Shown: positions 9,994 through 22,804, counted from the first letter of the stretch. The stretch: 64,000 nt of DNA from Symsagittifera roscoffensis (GCF_963678635.1 NW_026971675.1:1-64000), one strand, 5' to 3'. Notes: generated by a model not told the origin, from the letters alone. A program made the numbers and translations.

Positions 9994-12900
9994 TCACTTC
10001 GTATTCCTAGCCTTCGAAGTGCTAGAACCTGATGAATTTGACACCGTGATCTGCCTTAGTAGCGCTTCCTCATCATCAGAACTGATCACAATTTCTTCCC
10101 ATGCTTTCAATTGTTCGAAGGATCGCATCCACTCCTTCTGCTCTTGCAACCTCGTTGCCTGATTCGGCAAATCTTTCGTTTTCAATTCCCCGTTCAAGCA
10201 AAAGGAATTGTGCAGGCTCAAGCTCACGTTCTTCGCCAAGTCCTCCTCCAGTATCGACTCCCTTGCTTTGGTATTATCTCTAGACACCCTGCCGACTCTT
10301 TTCCAACTTGTTGTGATCGCATTTCGATGGGTCAGCAGAGTTCTCTTGAAGGCTTGCGGACCTATCTCTGCCAGGAACTGTCGATATTCCTTTCGGTATT
10401 TTTTCATGTGATCCTTCGTCGCTATGTACAACCAATATGTCAACGTCGCTCGAAACCACGAAAAGAACCTTACGCGGCTCCATACGTGCCTGACTTCCAT
10501 TGATATGGCGAATACCTTCCATACAGTCTCAAACAACTAGAGTCTCCTGCTGTAATCTATAGCGTATATCGACTCCGCCGTTGGTGTCTTCGACTCCCTA
10601 TACTTCGTTACATTTTCTTTTATCCATCATAACGCCAACATCGTACTTACTACCAAGATGGTCACCTTCTGCTGATGATCGGGTAACCCGATTGACCGAA
10701 TGTCTTCTACATTCACACTAAACAAAGGTTTGAATGCTCCGGGTACCACACTGTCTGTGCCAAGCAATTGCATGGGCATTCCCCATGTGTAATTTCTATG
10801 CTTCGGAGATTGCGTTCTCCCGAGGCTTCCAGCAGAGGCTCCAGTTCCATCATGTTCTCGTGCGTCATATCATTTTCCTCCGGCGCTGGGACACTACTCA
10901 TCGGCTTCCCGGTGGCATTCTGTCTCTCAAAATCACGCGTGTTTTCGTCTCCTAAGCTTAAGAGTTCTTTTCCCCAGATCTCACTCAAGTCATCTCTTTG
11001 TGCCCTTGGCACCGTTCCCAGGATCTTCCTCAACAATCTGTGTGAATGATGCGGCATTCGAGCCAGCCGTACGCACTTGGGTTCCGAGAAGGCCTTATCC
11101 ACTAGTATCCTTTGGCTGGACTCCTCCACCATTGCCATGTGCAATGGATAATTGTCCCATATACGTTGGTCATTACTGATCCCACCAAGGACTTTGCATT
11201 TACAGGCAGGCCATAAGCTTCGCTCACTGGAAATCCCATCTCCGCCTCTAGACCAATTTTCCATCCTCTGATATGTTTCTGGGTGGTTTGCAACGCCCCT
11301 GGCCACGACTCCACGCTCAACGCCGTCACCAAATGGTGTTCAGACTCCAGCATCTCCAGTGATTGCAGACTACACATTCTAGAGAAGAACCCCAGCGCCG
11401 TTGCTATATTCACTGTAGTGTTCGTATAGCACTCAGCCATTATCTGCACCTCGCTCTTCTCTCTTTCTGTTATGTCACCAAACCAAGTGACTAGGTCTTC
11501 TCTCTGGAAAGATTGTTTTCTGACACATCCTCCATCACAGGTGTGCCCTCCGCCTCCGCACGTCAAGTCAAGACAGCTACCAGGTTCCAACTTCTTTACT
11601 GATCCCAGCTTACTCGTTGCTTCGCCCGACTCTTTACTCTTTGGTGGGATCAATTTGTGTATCACGTCCAACGTTCCCAGATCCTCATCTTTCGTTGGTT
11701 TTAGCCTCACTCGTTCCGTGACTTCTTCAATCAAGCTCGCATGGGTATGTGGACACCAGGAAGGTCTCAGCAATTTCCAAACCGTTCCCAAATTCGTAGT
11801 CATCATGCCATTTCCATTCCCCAGCCTCAATTCTACCCTTTTGCTCGAGCGCGGCACGCTTATCACCTTTGGTGTCGCCTCAAGTAGCAGGCCTAGGCTC
11901 GGTTTCTCCCTCTCCATTGAATCGATCACGATTATCTTCTCCGTCCAAAATTTCAAGAGCTCCGCCACCTCGTGATTCCTATAAGCGCTAACGGCTTCTG
12001 AATTCAAGAAAGGATTTTACGCTATTCCCACCACTCCAGACACGTATTGATACTCTCCCTTTTAAATGGGTCTCGCGTAACCCTCAGCCAAGGCTAAGTT
12101 GCGATTCACATCATGCCCCTCTTCAAATTTCTTGTTGTGGAATCTTCGTATCTTATCAAGTTTCCCATGATTCTCTAGGGATTGCCTCGAGTCATCCTCC
12201 TTCTCGATCCCCGTACTCTGGTACACGTTCAGCATGACGGTGGAGACTCTTCTCTCCATGATTTTGCTCACCATGGCCTTCTGATGACCCGCTTGGACGG
12301 TGCTATTGGTCATTACGGACATTATCCACCTCAAGAAACAAGTGGCATCTTTTCTTCTCGCCAGACTCAGACCGGAGTTGTACCAGCATCTGATAGACTT
12401 CTAGGTTTTTATTGCCCAACTTCAATTTGTCACATGAAGTCAAGACCTCCAATTCTATTCCCACTAGGCTCCACGCAAACATCAGTTGTCCCGCGGTTCT
12501 GACGAAGGGATTTGCCATCAGAGGCAATGCTGATGAAGGTGTTCTCATCGCCTCCTCAAAGTAATCCCGCAACAAGCTCTGCCAAGTTCGATTTAGCTGA
12601 CTTCCCAATTCCAACTTGTTGACTTCGGCTTTCTGTTGAGTAGCCCAATTGCGACGCTTGCGGGACACCCCTTGATCAAGCTTGTTCAGACAGTCCTCCA
12701 AATCCTTCATCGTTTCTAGGGCCACCCACCAAGGTCGAGCCGTATTCCTTGTCGCATTCTTCTCAAGAGGGTCGTTGGACACTTGTTTGCCAATAGCTTG
12801 ACGTTCGCTCGAGATCCATTCTCTACCCACATCGACTTCCCAGGTTTGTCCATTCGTCGAACCCTTTTACGAGCCTGTCTTCTGAGGTTTGAAGTCTTCT

Positions 12901-13622
12901 TCCGTTACCAGACTTGTCGAGACCTCTATCTCTTTCTTTATTTCGGCTAGCCTCCTTGGTTCGGAGCAACCCTTGTAGGCTGCCATCTTCTACCGCGCCA
13001 AAATCATGGGGGCAGTCTCCTTCAAGTTCTTCTCCGAGACAGCATCCACCGACGGGCTGCTCAACTCCTCCATCTCCCGCTTCCTCTTCCGAGACTTCAT
13101 TCCTTTGCTTGGGGGTGTCGTCACTATCATCACAGATTCAATCTCTCCGTCCCGGTCCGACCCTTCCAGCTCTTGCCTCCCCCCTGCTCGAGCCTTACGG
13201 ATATTAGTACTTTTAATCATATTACTAGTCTTAATCTTATCCTCCCCTTTAACTTTAATTATTTTATCATCAATTTTTTTCTTCAGAATAGAGCCGTCTT
13301 TACATTCATCATCTTCGGTATTCTGTCGCGTCTCCCTCAACTTGACCATCTTGCTCAGCAACTCCGTTCTTGCTTTTTCATCCAGTCCGGTGCCCATCAA
13401 CACCGGTTCCCCGAACTTGACCACCGTGTTCCACAGTTCTTCCTTGAAGTTATCTAGCGTGGTCTCACTCTTCGTCTCATGATTAAATTCACTCAAGAAA
13501 TTCCGCCAAGCCTTCTCATCCAGAGTCCCCAGAAACATACTCTTGTTCCCCTCAAACGTATTCTTTTGCCTCCCTTCAGCACTCAAGAGTATCATCCCCA
13601 TGTTGGAAGTCTCACTTGTCAA
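9994..13622 (-). pseudogene. Block-2 polyprotein of B, C-terminal third (unknown function, broken)
   Basis: This corresponds to 39600-43188 in C. Surviving frames, in translation order, are 12990-13622, 12303-12830, 12062-12334, 11102-12007, 10713-11306 and 9994-10536, separated by frameshifts or stops. In 12990-13622 B reads without interruption across the point where C has an in-frame TAG (39907). This indicates that the two C frames on either side are one gene. The Cys-rich patch (CLDLTCGGGGHTCDGGC) and the conserved HGECPCNC cluster are present. No known domain is recognised. There is no transmembrane or signal sequence. Confidence 0.75.
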
Positions 13623-16065
13623 TGGTAGTTCCAGGTTCAGGGGATGAGGTCAGAGGTGGTGTGGCTGTGTCCGCCCAATCGTCTCCGCTCAGGTCCTGCA
13701 GTAGCTCCTGGGCGGTGAAATCCACCTCAGCTGGTTTCGGCTCAGGTGTATTCCCCACTTCCTTTTCCTCTCCTGTTTCACTGAGAGTTTCGTCCATGCT
13801 TTCCTCTCCCGACTCGGCTTGCCTCTTCTCAAGTATCTTCCTGAATCGGTCTTATACGGGACCGCTTCTCTTGTCCCCAGGGGTGCCCACTGATAGGGGT
13901 GAGGGTGTCGCGGGGTCTTGCTTCTTATATTCCGTGAGAGCCACATATAACCAGCCTGCCGCATCCAGCTCTCTGCCTTCTTGCCTCTTTTCCACCTGTT
14001 CCAATCCGTAAGGCGCCCGGTACTTCCTCGTGGCAAACTTCATCTCGTCCTTCAGCGCGATGTGCCCTTCTTCTACAATCATCCTGCCATCATCCCATTT
14101 TGTTGACGTGTTCTCCAAGCTCGCCTGATCAAGCGTTCTCAAGATCTCCCGCACCTCGAATTTTGGAGGCATTGAGCCTCTCATTTTCTTAGCTTGAGTC
14201 GTCCATGAGTTTATCTTGATATCGCAGGTGTGGAAATAGACCACCGTGTCGTATATCCAATGAACAAGGGGTCCCAGCCACTTGCTGTCTCTCTACCGTA
14301 GCTCTTGCGAACAGGGATGGGACTACCAGTGAGCTATTTATCCCCAGGGTCATTCTCCTGACTGTTGGAAACTCAGGAATGGTTGCGGGCAAGATTTCCT
14401 TCTCTAGTGTCGCCTCCAGCTCCTTTTTTACTAACTCGAAGCTCTTTTTCCACGCGGGGAGTCTCAGGATCTCTTGTCCGTTCGCCGTCAGGGGGTTCAG
14501 GTTCCAAAACTTGGGATACGTCTCAATGGGGCCTTCACGTTTTCCCCCATCCTGCACTGCAGTTTCCCCCGGAAATTAAATACCACCAACTCGGGATCTT
14601 TCACCTTCGCGAAGAGCACTGTATTACTCATCCGTGCCCTGAACAACTCTTGTTGACACCAGTTCAGCGCCGTCCCATCCAACACGCTTATTAAGCTCAC
14701 GTGCACTACTGAATGGCGGTATGCAGCCACTAGAGGGTCCGGAAAGGTGTACGTCACCGCTGGTCCGTAAATACAAGTCACGACTTCCTCTAGTCCCCTG
14801 ATCACTCCCACTGGGTCAGACCTCATCGCCAGGCATAGATCGGTCAGTAGAGGGATACCACCATTCGCATCTCTCCACTCCTCTCTCGTCTTCGGGTTCT
14901 TCTCCTCACCGGTCATGTGTCGGTTTTGCATCAGAAGATACTCCACCAGTAACGTATTCAGTCCCGCCGCGCACTTGTACGAGTGAGTGTCTATACTCGA
15001 GTGGGTCTTTCCCATCGACAGGGGTTCCCCATATTTCATCAACCGATGAAATGACACCAATTCGCTATGAGTCAGGAGCACCATTGCCAGATACCCATCA
15101 ATCCGAAGTGTCTCTACACCCCGACTGAACATTTACGCTGGACCCATGTTAAACAGGTACCTCGGGTAAACTAAGTATAGGGCTAGCAACAGGCTTATGG
15201 GCATGCTCAATAGTTCTTGTAGAAAGGCCCCAAAAATGGTCTCTTTCGCACAAAACACTCCAGCCATGTATTCCTTCTCCCAACAAGGACTCAACAATTT
15301 CAAGATCTCGTGATCTTTTCTCGTCCTCAGCTCACCTTTTGCATGTTCCCTCCAGAATCCTCCAATGGTGACCTCGTTCGCTGCCGTGACGAACCTAGCC
15401 ACCGTCATCTCCCTACTCTCGGCTACCTCCAATTGTTCCTCAATAAATCCCCAGATCTGCTTCACGAGAGGTGGGGCACTCTCCCTTGTCTTGTCAGTAG
15501 CATTCTCTAGTCTTGGTGTTAGAAACGGCCACCTGCCTCTCTCTTGTGTTAGTCGATACACCATCGACTCCAGTTGCTTCTCAGTCGCAGCCACATTCTT
15601 CCTTTCGTTGCTTGGTCAGGTGACTTATTATTGGGTGGTCATCCCCTATTGTCGTAATGAACTTCAGTTGCCTGGCGAGATTCGAGATCTCAAGTAAGAG
15701 GACCTCATCCAGTGCAATGAGTATGTCTGCCAATTCATAAAATCCCCTCAATGCACGGGACACGTCCGCCCACGCCGCCGCCAGTTCTGACTTCCGAAAT
15801 CTCAAGTTCGTGGGTTCCAGCTCTCGATTGGGAGCTGCCATCAGGATCCGCCATGGGTTCCCTTCGGCTATTAGAATCAAAAAAGCATACACAAACTGCA
15901 GAGCAGGGGCATGCTCGCGTATCCGGGGGACGGCGTAAATACCACTTTCGTCTTGGGTCCAAATCGCGAACTGACGTTTTCCTTTACCTCGTTCATCGCG
16001 GGAAACAACGTCTGTATAAGCCTCCCATATTTTCTTTGGCGTAGGCTCATCACCTTTCAGCTGCT
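13612..16065 (-). pseudogene. Block-2 polyprotein of B, central part (unknown function, broken)
   Basis: Frames 15735-15962, 15581-15892, 15133-15594, 14497-15132, 14189-14557, 13852-14244 and 13612-13797 follow one another with small shifts. 15133-15594 and 14497-15132 are one frame parted by a single stop. The region matches C 37050-39600 at most positions. Near 15133-15270 a hydrophobic stretch (ISLLLALYLVYPRYLF) could be a buried helix. The 13612-14244 part is acidic and proline-rich, like a linker. No family is recognised. Confidence 0.7.
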
Positions 16066-16614
16066 CTAGAAGCCCAGGTGATCGTTCATTCCCGCGAACA
16101 GCAGCAGCTCTGGTTCGCAGGGCCTCTGTGACTTTATTGCCACCACCAAGGTCAACATCTGGTTCAATTCTGCACCTGGCAGCGAGTATACCAGAGTTTC
16201 TGGCCAGAACAACTTGGGAGACGTTCCTTCGAAGTCCGATCCCGTCACGATGATCACTCTCGCGGCTGCTGGATCCGCTCTATCATATACTGCCAGTGTC
16301 TTGGCCAATTGGGCACTGCCACAGGGTTTCCCATATCTTGGCTCGTCTGCTAATTTCGCACCTTCGTAAGCGGCGTCTGGCAGTTCCATCTCTTTTGGAT
16401 GCAGTAGCTTGCCTACCACCCTCAACTGCGCAGGAGTTGCCAATCTGATTCTGGTGATACTTAATCTGTGCTTAGGGGGCTCCACTATGAGTCCCGGACT
16501 CCCCAGCAACTTGAGAGGTCTGTAATTTATCGGTCCCATGACTGACCTCATGGGAATCCCAGTCAGATCAGCCGTCTCCATCATTCTTGCTCTCGAGAAA
16601 TGCGTTTAGTGGGC
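16066..16614 (-). pseudogene. Second, degenerate SGNH-like domain of B block 2
   Basis: The frame 16066-16584 carries three spaced motifs in SGNH-hydrolase order: VTGSDFEGT (block I position), LPGAELN (block II glycine) and FAGMNDH (block III, G-x-N-D). The usual GDS serine motif is altered to GSD, so catalysis is doubtful. The same three motifs are found in C (36750-38153). The frame is lost right after the GMND motif in B. Calling it SGNH-like is inference from motif order and spacing. Confidence 0.45.
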
Positions 16615-17832
16615 CTTTAGCCAGTCTACGCACTGGTGCCGACTCAAATCCTCGTGTGACACATGCTTCAGCCCCAGGACTTTGCTAACTCCTGTCTGCA
16701 CTCCAGATCCTCCAGATCCAACTCCTTTAATTTCTCCAGATATCGCGTCCGGCCTGCCTCCGCTGGCTTCTCCACTCTCTTGTTCTCTACCACTACCACT
16801 GAGGACACCACTGAACTTTGGGGCGTTGATGACTCCGCCTCCTCGGCTTCCATTGGCGTGGAACCTGGTAATCTAGTCCGGCTGCTCCTCGAGCTGTCTC
16901 TTGAGTCGACTCTCGCTCCCAGGCTACTGGACGGGGGTCTTGTGGCAAGGAAAGGGGGATTTGGGGGTGGACTGAATGTGAATTGGGCCGTCTCAAGCAG
17001 GTCTGCCTCCAACTCACTTATGTGCTTCTGGAAGACGTCGTTCAACCACTCCACACCCCTAGGTCTGTCGAAATGGATTCCATCTGAGGACGCATCATCT
17101 GGGAAGGATAGCTCCATCTGGTCGGCTACGTCCAGCAATCTGACGGGAAGGACACTCCTTTGATGTATGTGCCTGATTATCTCGTTCAGGTCCCGCTATT
17201 TCTCGTTCATTTTCATCGCGTGTTGGTCGGCCTTCATGTTGTAAGGGGTGGTGCAAACTGTGAGTATGGCGGGATCCATCTGAATCCGCAACTCCTCCAG
17301 GATGCAGCTCATTTTATTATGTAGCCTCATGACTTTCCTCAATTCCCTTCTGGACACGTCATTGAGCAACTTCCCTCTCCAAGTTCCCTCTTCAAGTTGC
17401 TATGGTCAGGATACGTCTCTTCCGTTTGCTGGGCTCTCGACATAGAAGGTGGCTTGCTCGTGGACTGGCTCGCGGATCTTGCTGACGGTCTGGTCGGCAA
17501 TGGGAATTCTCCCGCGCCGTACTCAGTGTTGTTGCTTAAGCCAGGATTCCTCGCCAATTCGAATCTTCTCACCCCTCCATCCACATTCCAGGATAGCCAC
17601 CTGGTCTGTTCCTGATTGGATATGCCTTCTGTGGTGTAGTCGACCATCAAGACAGCTTCCGTCGCGGACTCCTTGCACTCACCTTGCTCCTCTAATTGCA
17701 GGATGGCATTCAACATCACTGCCATCCTCTCGTCCACTTGGGTGTAGTCCAGGTCCCTCAAGCGTCTGTACAACTCATCGAGCGTAGACCTCTTTAGCGC
17801 GCAGGCATGGATTTCCAAAATCGATCTGCCAT
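16615..17832 (-). pseudogene. Block-2 N-terminal part of B with remnant of the first SGNH hydrolase
   Basis: It starts at ATG 17832-17830 (MADRFWKSMPA, as in C), shifts frame near 17805 into 17339-17818, then is missing a large internal piece. The coiled coil and the GDS and GTND blocks seen in C at 35099-35900 are absent. What resumes upstream of 17138 is the end of the SGNH domain, with SDGIHFDRPRG (block V Asp/His) and a Ser/Pro-rich linker (16668-17138). So B cannot encode this hydrolase. Confidence 0.7.
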
Positions 17833-17866
17833 TTTTACAATTTCTAGATTATCTCGCGCACTAAGC

Positions 17867-17945
17867 AACTTGAGAATTACCGTACCAACTTGAGAATTAC
17901 CGTACCAACTTGAGTATAACCGTACCAAGTTGAGCACTTGAGAAA
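17867..17945 (-). repeat. 20-bp tandem repeat in the block-2 5' leader of B
   Basis: Units AACTTGAGAATTACCGTACC start at 17867 and 17887. A diverged unit lies at 17907, and the start of a fourth at 17927. It lies between the splice-acceptor-like site and the block-2 ATG. C has a degenerate version (34620-34680). Confidence 0.7.
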
Positions 17946-18046
17946 TATCTCTTCCGAATGTTGCTGATCGTGAACTTTGTTCAAGACCTTCTATTCTCTT
18001 TCCAATGAGTGTGTTTGGGTTGTCAATTCGATTTAATCGAATCAAT

Positions 18047-18060
18047 CTGAAAGTAAAATC
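18047..18060 (-). promoter_or_regulatory. Candidate splice acceptor upstream of block 2 (element B)
   Basis: The minus strand reads GATTTTACTTTCAG followed by ATTGAT. It lies 290 nt after the macro stop and 215 nt before the block-2 ATG, nearly the same distances as in C. This suggests block 2 is translated from a spliced RNA. Confidence 0.5.
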
Positions 18061-18336
18061 CTTTTTTTAGACTAAGGTGTTATGTTCCTAACCTAAAACC
18101 CCCCCATTTTTGCAGTTAAAACTTTGTCACTCCATTTTTTTCTACTAAAATAATTCAATTGGAAGTTTTCTAAGAGCACGCAGATTCATTTATTGTTTTT
18201 AGCACCGTCACACTTCAAATTATAATTGTCATGCCAATTACGTTAAAATCCATCTACGTGCTCCGAGGTCCCCATGTACCCTTACTCGAGATCCCCTTGT
18301 ACCCCCAATTCAAGACCTCCGTTGTCCACCCGTAGC

Positions 18337-18888
18337 TCAGGCGATGCTCATGTAGTATTTCTTGTGTAGGTGAACCATTATCTCCGTTTCTGCGAAGACC
18401 ACGTGTAGGATGGCGTATAACTCCCTTGGGATCAGCTTGCCCCTTTTTGGGTCATAAACAGGCATCGAGACCTCCACTATCCCTCTTTCAATCATGAAAT
18501 CTCTCAGCCTCGTTAGTGCTAACATCACGTTCTCAGGATCTATCGCATTCTTTTCATTGACCCTCGTCATTAGAAAGCACAGGTATTTGCCGGGGACTTG
18601 TGCCCCTGATGGGGGAAACGCAGCCATTCCTCCCAGCCCCGGTCTCTGTCTGAATAGAAACTCCACGTTCTGGTATTCTCTCTTGAAGTCGGCCTCCGGT
18701 CTCGATTTGAAGCTCATGTCTGCCGTTATACAGATCGCGCTAGTCCTGTCTGACAGAATGAAGTCGCTGTCCGTTATCAGGATGTTCTCCGAGGATTCAT
18801 TGGGAATTTCAAATTTCGTTTTGAATTTTTGTCCTATGGTAGGCTCGGCCTCTTCCTCGCCCAGTTCTAGCCCGTTGGTCTCTCTTAC
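18337..18888 (-). pseudogene. Macro-domain-like module at the end of B pol
   Basis: This is an open frame in the same frame as the upstream pol extension, separated from it only by one TAA at 18891-18889. Motifs shared with C and D are ITDSDFIL, ICITADMSFKSR (loop region), GKYLCFLMTR, EVSMPVYDPKRG and a C-terminal beta-alpha-beta-like end. The order resembles OARD1/TARG1-type macro domains, which bind or cleave ADP-ribose on proteins. The in-frame TAA argues that this copy is dead as a fusion, although the module itself is intact. Confidence 0.6.
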
Positions 18889-20834
18889 TTACCTGAGTTT
18901 CTTTATCATCAAGTTTTCGGTGTGGGTAAGTCCTACCCCCACTCCCCGAACAAAAATATTTATCGACGTCACCGTCGATGATGCTGGGTCTAAATTATCT
19001 GGCGGTATTTCGAGCGGCCTGTCGGTTGTCGTCCAACCGAAGAGGGGATCTTCCGTTTTCACGTGTTGTTCTGCTGACACGTCGACCTGCTGGATACTTT
19101 GCCCATCATCTCCTTTGCTCTTGACATCACGCATCCACTCTAGTATTCTCAAGTTTGTGTTCTCCCTCCTCTCTATCTCGCTCTGCTCCAGATCTGTTTC
19201 TTGTTCTGGTGTGGAGCAGTCTTCCTTCGGGTAGTTTTCGCCGTCGTTGATGATTTGCCATTCATCGTCTACCACCAATTCGCCCACACTCAGTAACTCG
19301 TCGCCCAATTCATCAGGCCGTAGCTTGTCAATCAAGAAGTCATCCCGTACTTATTGTACCTCATGCCTGTCCGTTTACGATTACCACTCCTGGTTCCTAC
19401 CGTTATCGGCAAGTCTAGGTCCGTCCAATTTGGCACCTCATCCTGCTCCGGGTTGTTCCAGTCTTCTTCCACAAAGGATTCCGCCTCTGAGCCCGCTTCT
19501 ATCTTTTCATTATCATCCAAACTCAAGTCCTCGTTGCCATCATTTTTCTCTCTGGTGCCTTTCTCGTTCACCTCGCAAGCTGGTTCCACCAATAGGTACT
19601 CGAGTCCCTCCATATTCTGCGGTGCGCACCAGTCTTCTGGAGATGGGATATGAGGTTTCAAGTTTTCATAATGCGCTGCACGCCCCGTACTCAAGCAGTA
19701 AAACCGTCCTTGCTGGTGCACTTCCGTTATCATGAACGGTCCTCTCCATTTCTTGAGTAGTTTCTTTGTACCTTTGGGAGGTATAACATTTTGGAAGACC
19801 CAGACGTATTGGCCCACTGCATATCGTTTCGCTTGCAGTATTTTCTCATCGTATTTCTTCCGCTGTCTCTATTGCGCTTGCGCTGTATTTCTCATGCAGA
19901 GCTCGTTTAGTTCCTGCTGTCTCTTAACCGCTTCTTTCACATAAGCTTGAGGCGATGTCTTTTTTCCTTTGTATTCTGGGTAAAAGAATGTTAGAGGCAT
20001 CGCTCTTTCCCTGCCCGTCAACATCATGAAGGGACTGATTCCTGTTGTTGAGTGTTGCGTACTGTTGTATGCCCCCACCACTTGCGGCTGATATTTGTCC
20101 CAGTCTGTCATATATCTTGAGCAGTATACCCTCAGCATGTTTACCAGAGTTCTATTCTGTCTCTCTACTAACCCGTTGGTTTGGGGATGATAGGTCGTGG
20201 AGTGCGCTTGAGCAATGTGTGACCTCTTGATCAATTCTTTTGTCAGGTCCCACACGAAGGCTTTGCCGTTGTCCGACTGAAATGTCATGGGACAACCATA
20301 CCGTGATATCCAATGTGTTATCAGGTGGTCACACGTCTCTTCTGCCGAGCCTGTCTGACACGGCACCGCTTCTGCCAATTTCGTGAAATGATCTATTATG
20401 ACCAGTGTCATGCAGATCTTCTGATGGTCTATCTGCACAACTTCATTAAATTCCGAGCTTTCAACGGACTTGAGTGGGAACTTCATCTTCCTTGGGTCTT
20501 TCACTTACAGGCATGCTAGGCATGCATTCACCCATCTCTCACAGGCTTTCCTTAATCCTGACCAGTCAAACCTATGAAGTATTCTTTGTTGCACCTTGTC
20601 TATCCCCTGGTGCCCCATTTGGTCATGCGATCTGAACAACACTTCCCTCTGATACAACTGTGGCAGTATGATGAGGTTATGCTTGTGTAAAATCTTCTCC
20701 TCATCTTTTCTCTTGCATGCCACCACCCCCATCAGCTGTGTGATAGAGTAAATCCTTTCTTTGTAGAACTGGCTCAAGATCTTGTAGCTGTCTTCTTCTA
20801 GGTCCCCTTCTCTTTGAACCCTGTCTGGATCCAT
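18889..20834 (-). pseudogene. Integrase and C-terminal pol extension of B (broken)
   Basis: Frames 20505-20834 (H2C2 zinc-binding region, HDQMGH...CLAC), 19869-20504 (catalytic core with IDHQK, QSDNG and GLVERQNR: D, D and E) and 19332-19868 (GPY/F-type module, WRGPF) are one frame with in-frame stops near 20505 and 19869. A frameshift near 19335 leads to 18889-19335, the acidic extension ending in FVRGVGVGLTHTE. It inserts element cDNA into chromosomes in functional relatives. This copy cannot. Confidence 0.85.
18932..18951 (-). promoter_or_regulatory. Internal (central) polypurine tract, element B
   Basis: The minus strand reads GTTCGGGGAGTGGGGGTAGG, one change from the C and D copies, inside the pol extension just before the macro module. 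Confidence 0.55.
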
Positions 20835-21911
20835 GTGGAGAGGTTACTTGTCATCTTGTCATTCTTTTGGGCCCGTATTAGATCCAACAGCCTATATCTT
20901 GCCTTGACGTGCTCTTTTAGCGCCATTATCTTACCATTCATCTCTCCAGGGTCGTGGATGTCATCCTTCAGCTTTACTCATACTATCCTCCTTATGATCT
21001 TCATGTCATCTTCTGGCACCAGATTTGTTCTGAAATTTGAGTTGCACGATAGCCCCCTAATCGGTTTTCTCGACACTGCAATTTTCTCAAATGCTTCACT
21101 TCCTCGCACTTCCTCCTGATCCAAGTTGTACATTCCTGAGGAAGGATCCGTCTGTAGCTCCCTGTCGCGGTGTCTCATCTTCTCTTCCGCCAGTATCATG
21201 CATAGACTATCTTGGTCATCGCTGCTCTTCTCCGAATCTTCATCCCACTTTTCGCACTCCCTGGACAATTTTTCTTCTTCAGCATCTTCTTCCACTGTGG
21301 GCCACTACCCGGACTCTTGCCCTAGTCCAAGGTGATCAGCCTCCTCCTTAAATGCCAGTTTCTTCTTCCTAACCCGAGTCCGCTCAAGTATGTCATCAGG
21401 GATTTTATCAACCAATAACTGCACGACTTTTTTCCCGTCCGGTTTTTCTTTTAAGGAGTCCTCACCACCACCAATTTCATGCCTTCTCAATATTTTGACT
21501 TCCGGTTCCTCCTTACCCTTTCCTCTGATCACGGGTTTATCGTCTGCCAGTTTCTCGAGTAATCTCACCAAGTCTTCATCTTTCTGTGCATCTCCCGTTT
21601 CTACCTGGTTGAGGTCATTGCCTTTTGTCTTGACTTGAGCGTCTCCCTCACGATTTTAGACTTGAGCATCATCCCTATCGGTATCCCCCGGGTCTTCTTC
21701 AAGATTGTTTTCCCTGGAGGCTCCTTTGGTAGTTCGGGGTGATCTTCTATCGGTTTGCCTGACTTGTCGAGCCATCTCGTGAGTGGAAGACTATCATACG
21801 TTTCCTTATCCATGAAGAAGAAGACATCTTTGATTTCTGGCCTATCCGCCTCCCTCTGTTCCTGTCTCTCATAGATCTCCGTCTTCTTACTCAAGCTATC
21901 GGCAATTTGAT
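20835..21911 (-). pseudogene. End of RNase H and acidic linker of B pol
   Basis: Frames 21601-21911 (starts SLSKKTEIYERQEQ, the end of RNase H), 21305-21571 and 20978-21295 follow with frameshifts. The linker is rich in Glu, Asp, Lys and Ser and matches C 30640-31780. The join at 21911 is where C inserted. The upstream part of RNase H is at 44523-45541. Confidence 0.75.
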
Positions 21912-22804
21912 TTTGCCAGTCGGTCATATTTGGAAGTTTGACCTTGAGAAAAGCAAGAGCACTTAATTTTGGAGTGAAATTTAATTTTTCAAAAATTCGA
22001 ATGGAGCCTGTCATGCACGATTTTCTCGCGATAACTGAAAACCGAAAAAGAGAAATCAGAACAATCGAGTAACAATCGCGGGAAAGTTGCTAGATAAAAC
22101 AGTGGGAAATTGCTATTCGCAATTTCTGTCACAATAGAACGAGAGTAGAGCTGTCCCATCTGAAACAGAGACAAGCTTGTTCCCGAGAACTGGATTGTCA
22201 TCACTCGATTGGATTATTATTTGAACTGAACTAGAGTGAACCTTCGGTGGAAAGGTGGACAGCTTGAGTGTCCCAATGGTTCACATAAAACTTCATTCTA
22301 GAGTTCAGACTTACCTCTGCCATTAAAACTGACAAACATTGAACTTATCTTAGTTAATTCTAGAGTTGTTTACCCATTTAATTACCCCCTGTGCTTGAGC
22401 GCATCAGCATGTGAGTCCTTAATTTAAATTTCTAGAGTGTGTTTTATGATTGTTATGTTGAGATAAGGCGAGTTTTAGGTTGATCCATCTGAAATGGATC
22501 AAAGTTCCACTGTCTAATAAAAAATAACTTAACGGATCGTTCCGACCCGGTTTTTAACGGCGTTCATGTATTTTGGGTATCTAGATTTTGGGGACGTTAT
22601 TATTTCTAGAGTGGGGGGGGGATATTTTGGTAGTAGCCTTTAAGCTGTAACGGGTCGTAGTCTCATGTCACAAGCGAACCGAATTGGCTCCGACTGATTT
22701 GAGGTGGAAAAACACAAGAGATAGTGTCCCTGACTCTTGAGCCAATGGTTATAGGGCCTATTTTTCTTAAGCCTCATGTGTGAATGCAGTAGACGAATGT
22801 TACA
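21912..22804 (+). repeat. 5' LTR of element C (893 bp)
   Basis: It starts TTTGCCAGTCGG (one change from TGTGCC in the 3' LTR) and ends GAATGTTACA. The differences from the 3' LTR that I can see are about fifteen substitutions, an 8-bp TAGTTATC missing here, a 10-bp gap near 22586 and a G-run length change. It has the hairpin at 22480-22502 and AATAAA just after. Confidence 0.92.

Larger units (their letters stand above)
17833..18336 (-). other. Noncoding region of B between macro module and block 2
   Basis: There are about 500 bp without a conserved ORF. It contains the splice-acceptor-like site at 18047 and the 20-bp repeats at 17867-17945. C (34205-34703) and D (60784-61208) have matching regions. 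Confidence 0.6.
8658..21911 (-). mobile_element. Element B, 3' part: minus-strand giant LTR retrotransposon
   Basis: Read on the minus strand, this segment runs from the end of RNase H through linker, integrase, macro module, splice-acceptor region, block 2 and polypurine tract to the 3' LTR. It stops at 21911 where the C LTR begins, and its missing upstream part resumes at 44523-45541 (RT/RNase H). So C is inserted in B. B continues beyond 45541 but is interrupted there by D; its gag and 5' LTR must lie past 64000. Confidence 0.88.

Noticed and set aside
18889-18905. Perfect-looking splice donor (CAGGTAAGT) in B before the macro module
   Set aside because: C and D lack it. Here the GTAA arises with the B-specific TAA stop, so it is probably chance.
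21601-22014. ORF running from the C LTR into B (minus strand)
   Set aside because: It joins LTR sequence to the end of RNase H across the insertion point. Only 21601-21911 is real pol.
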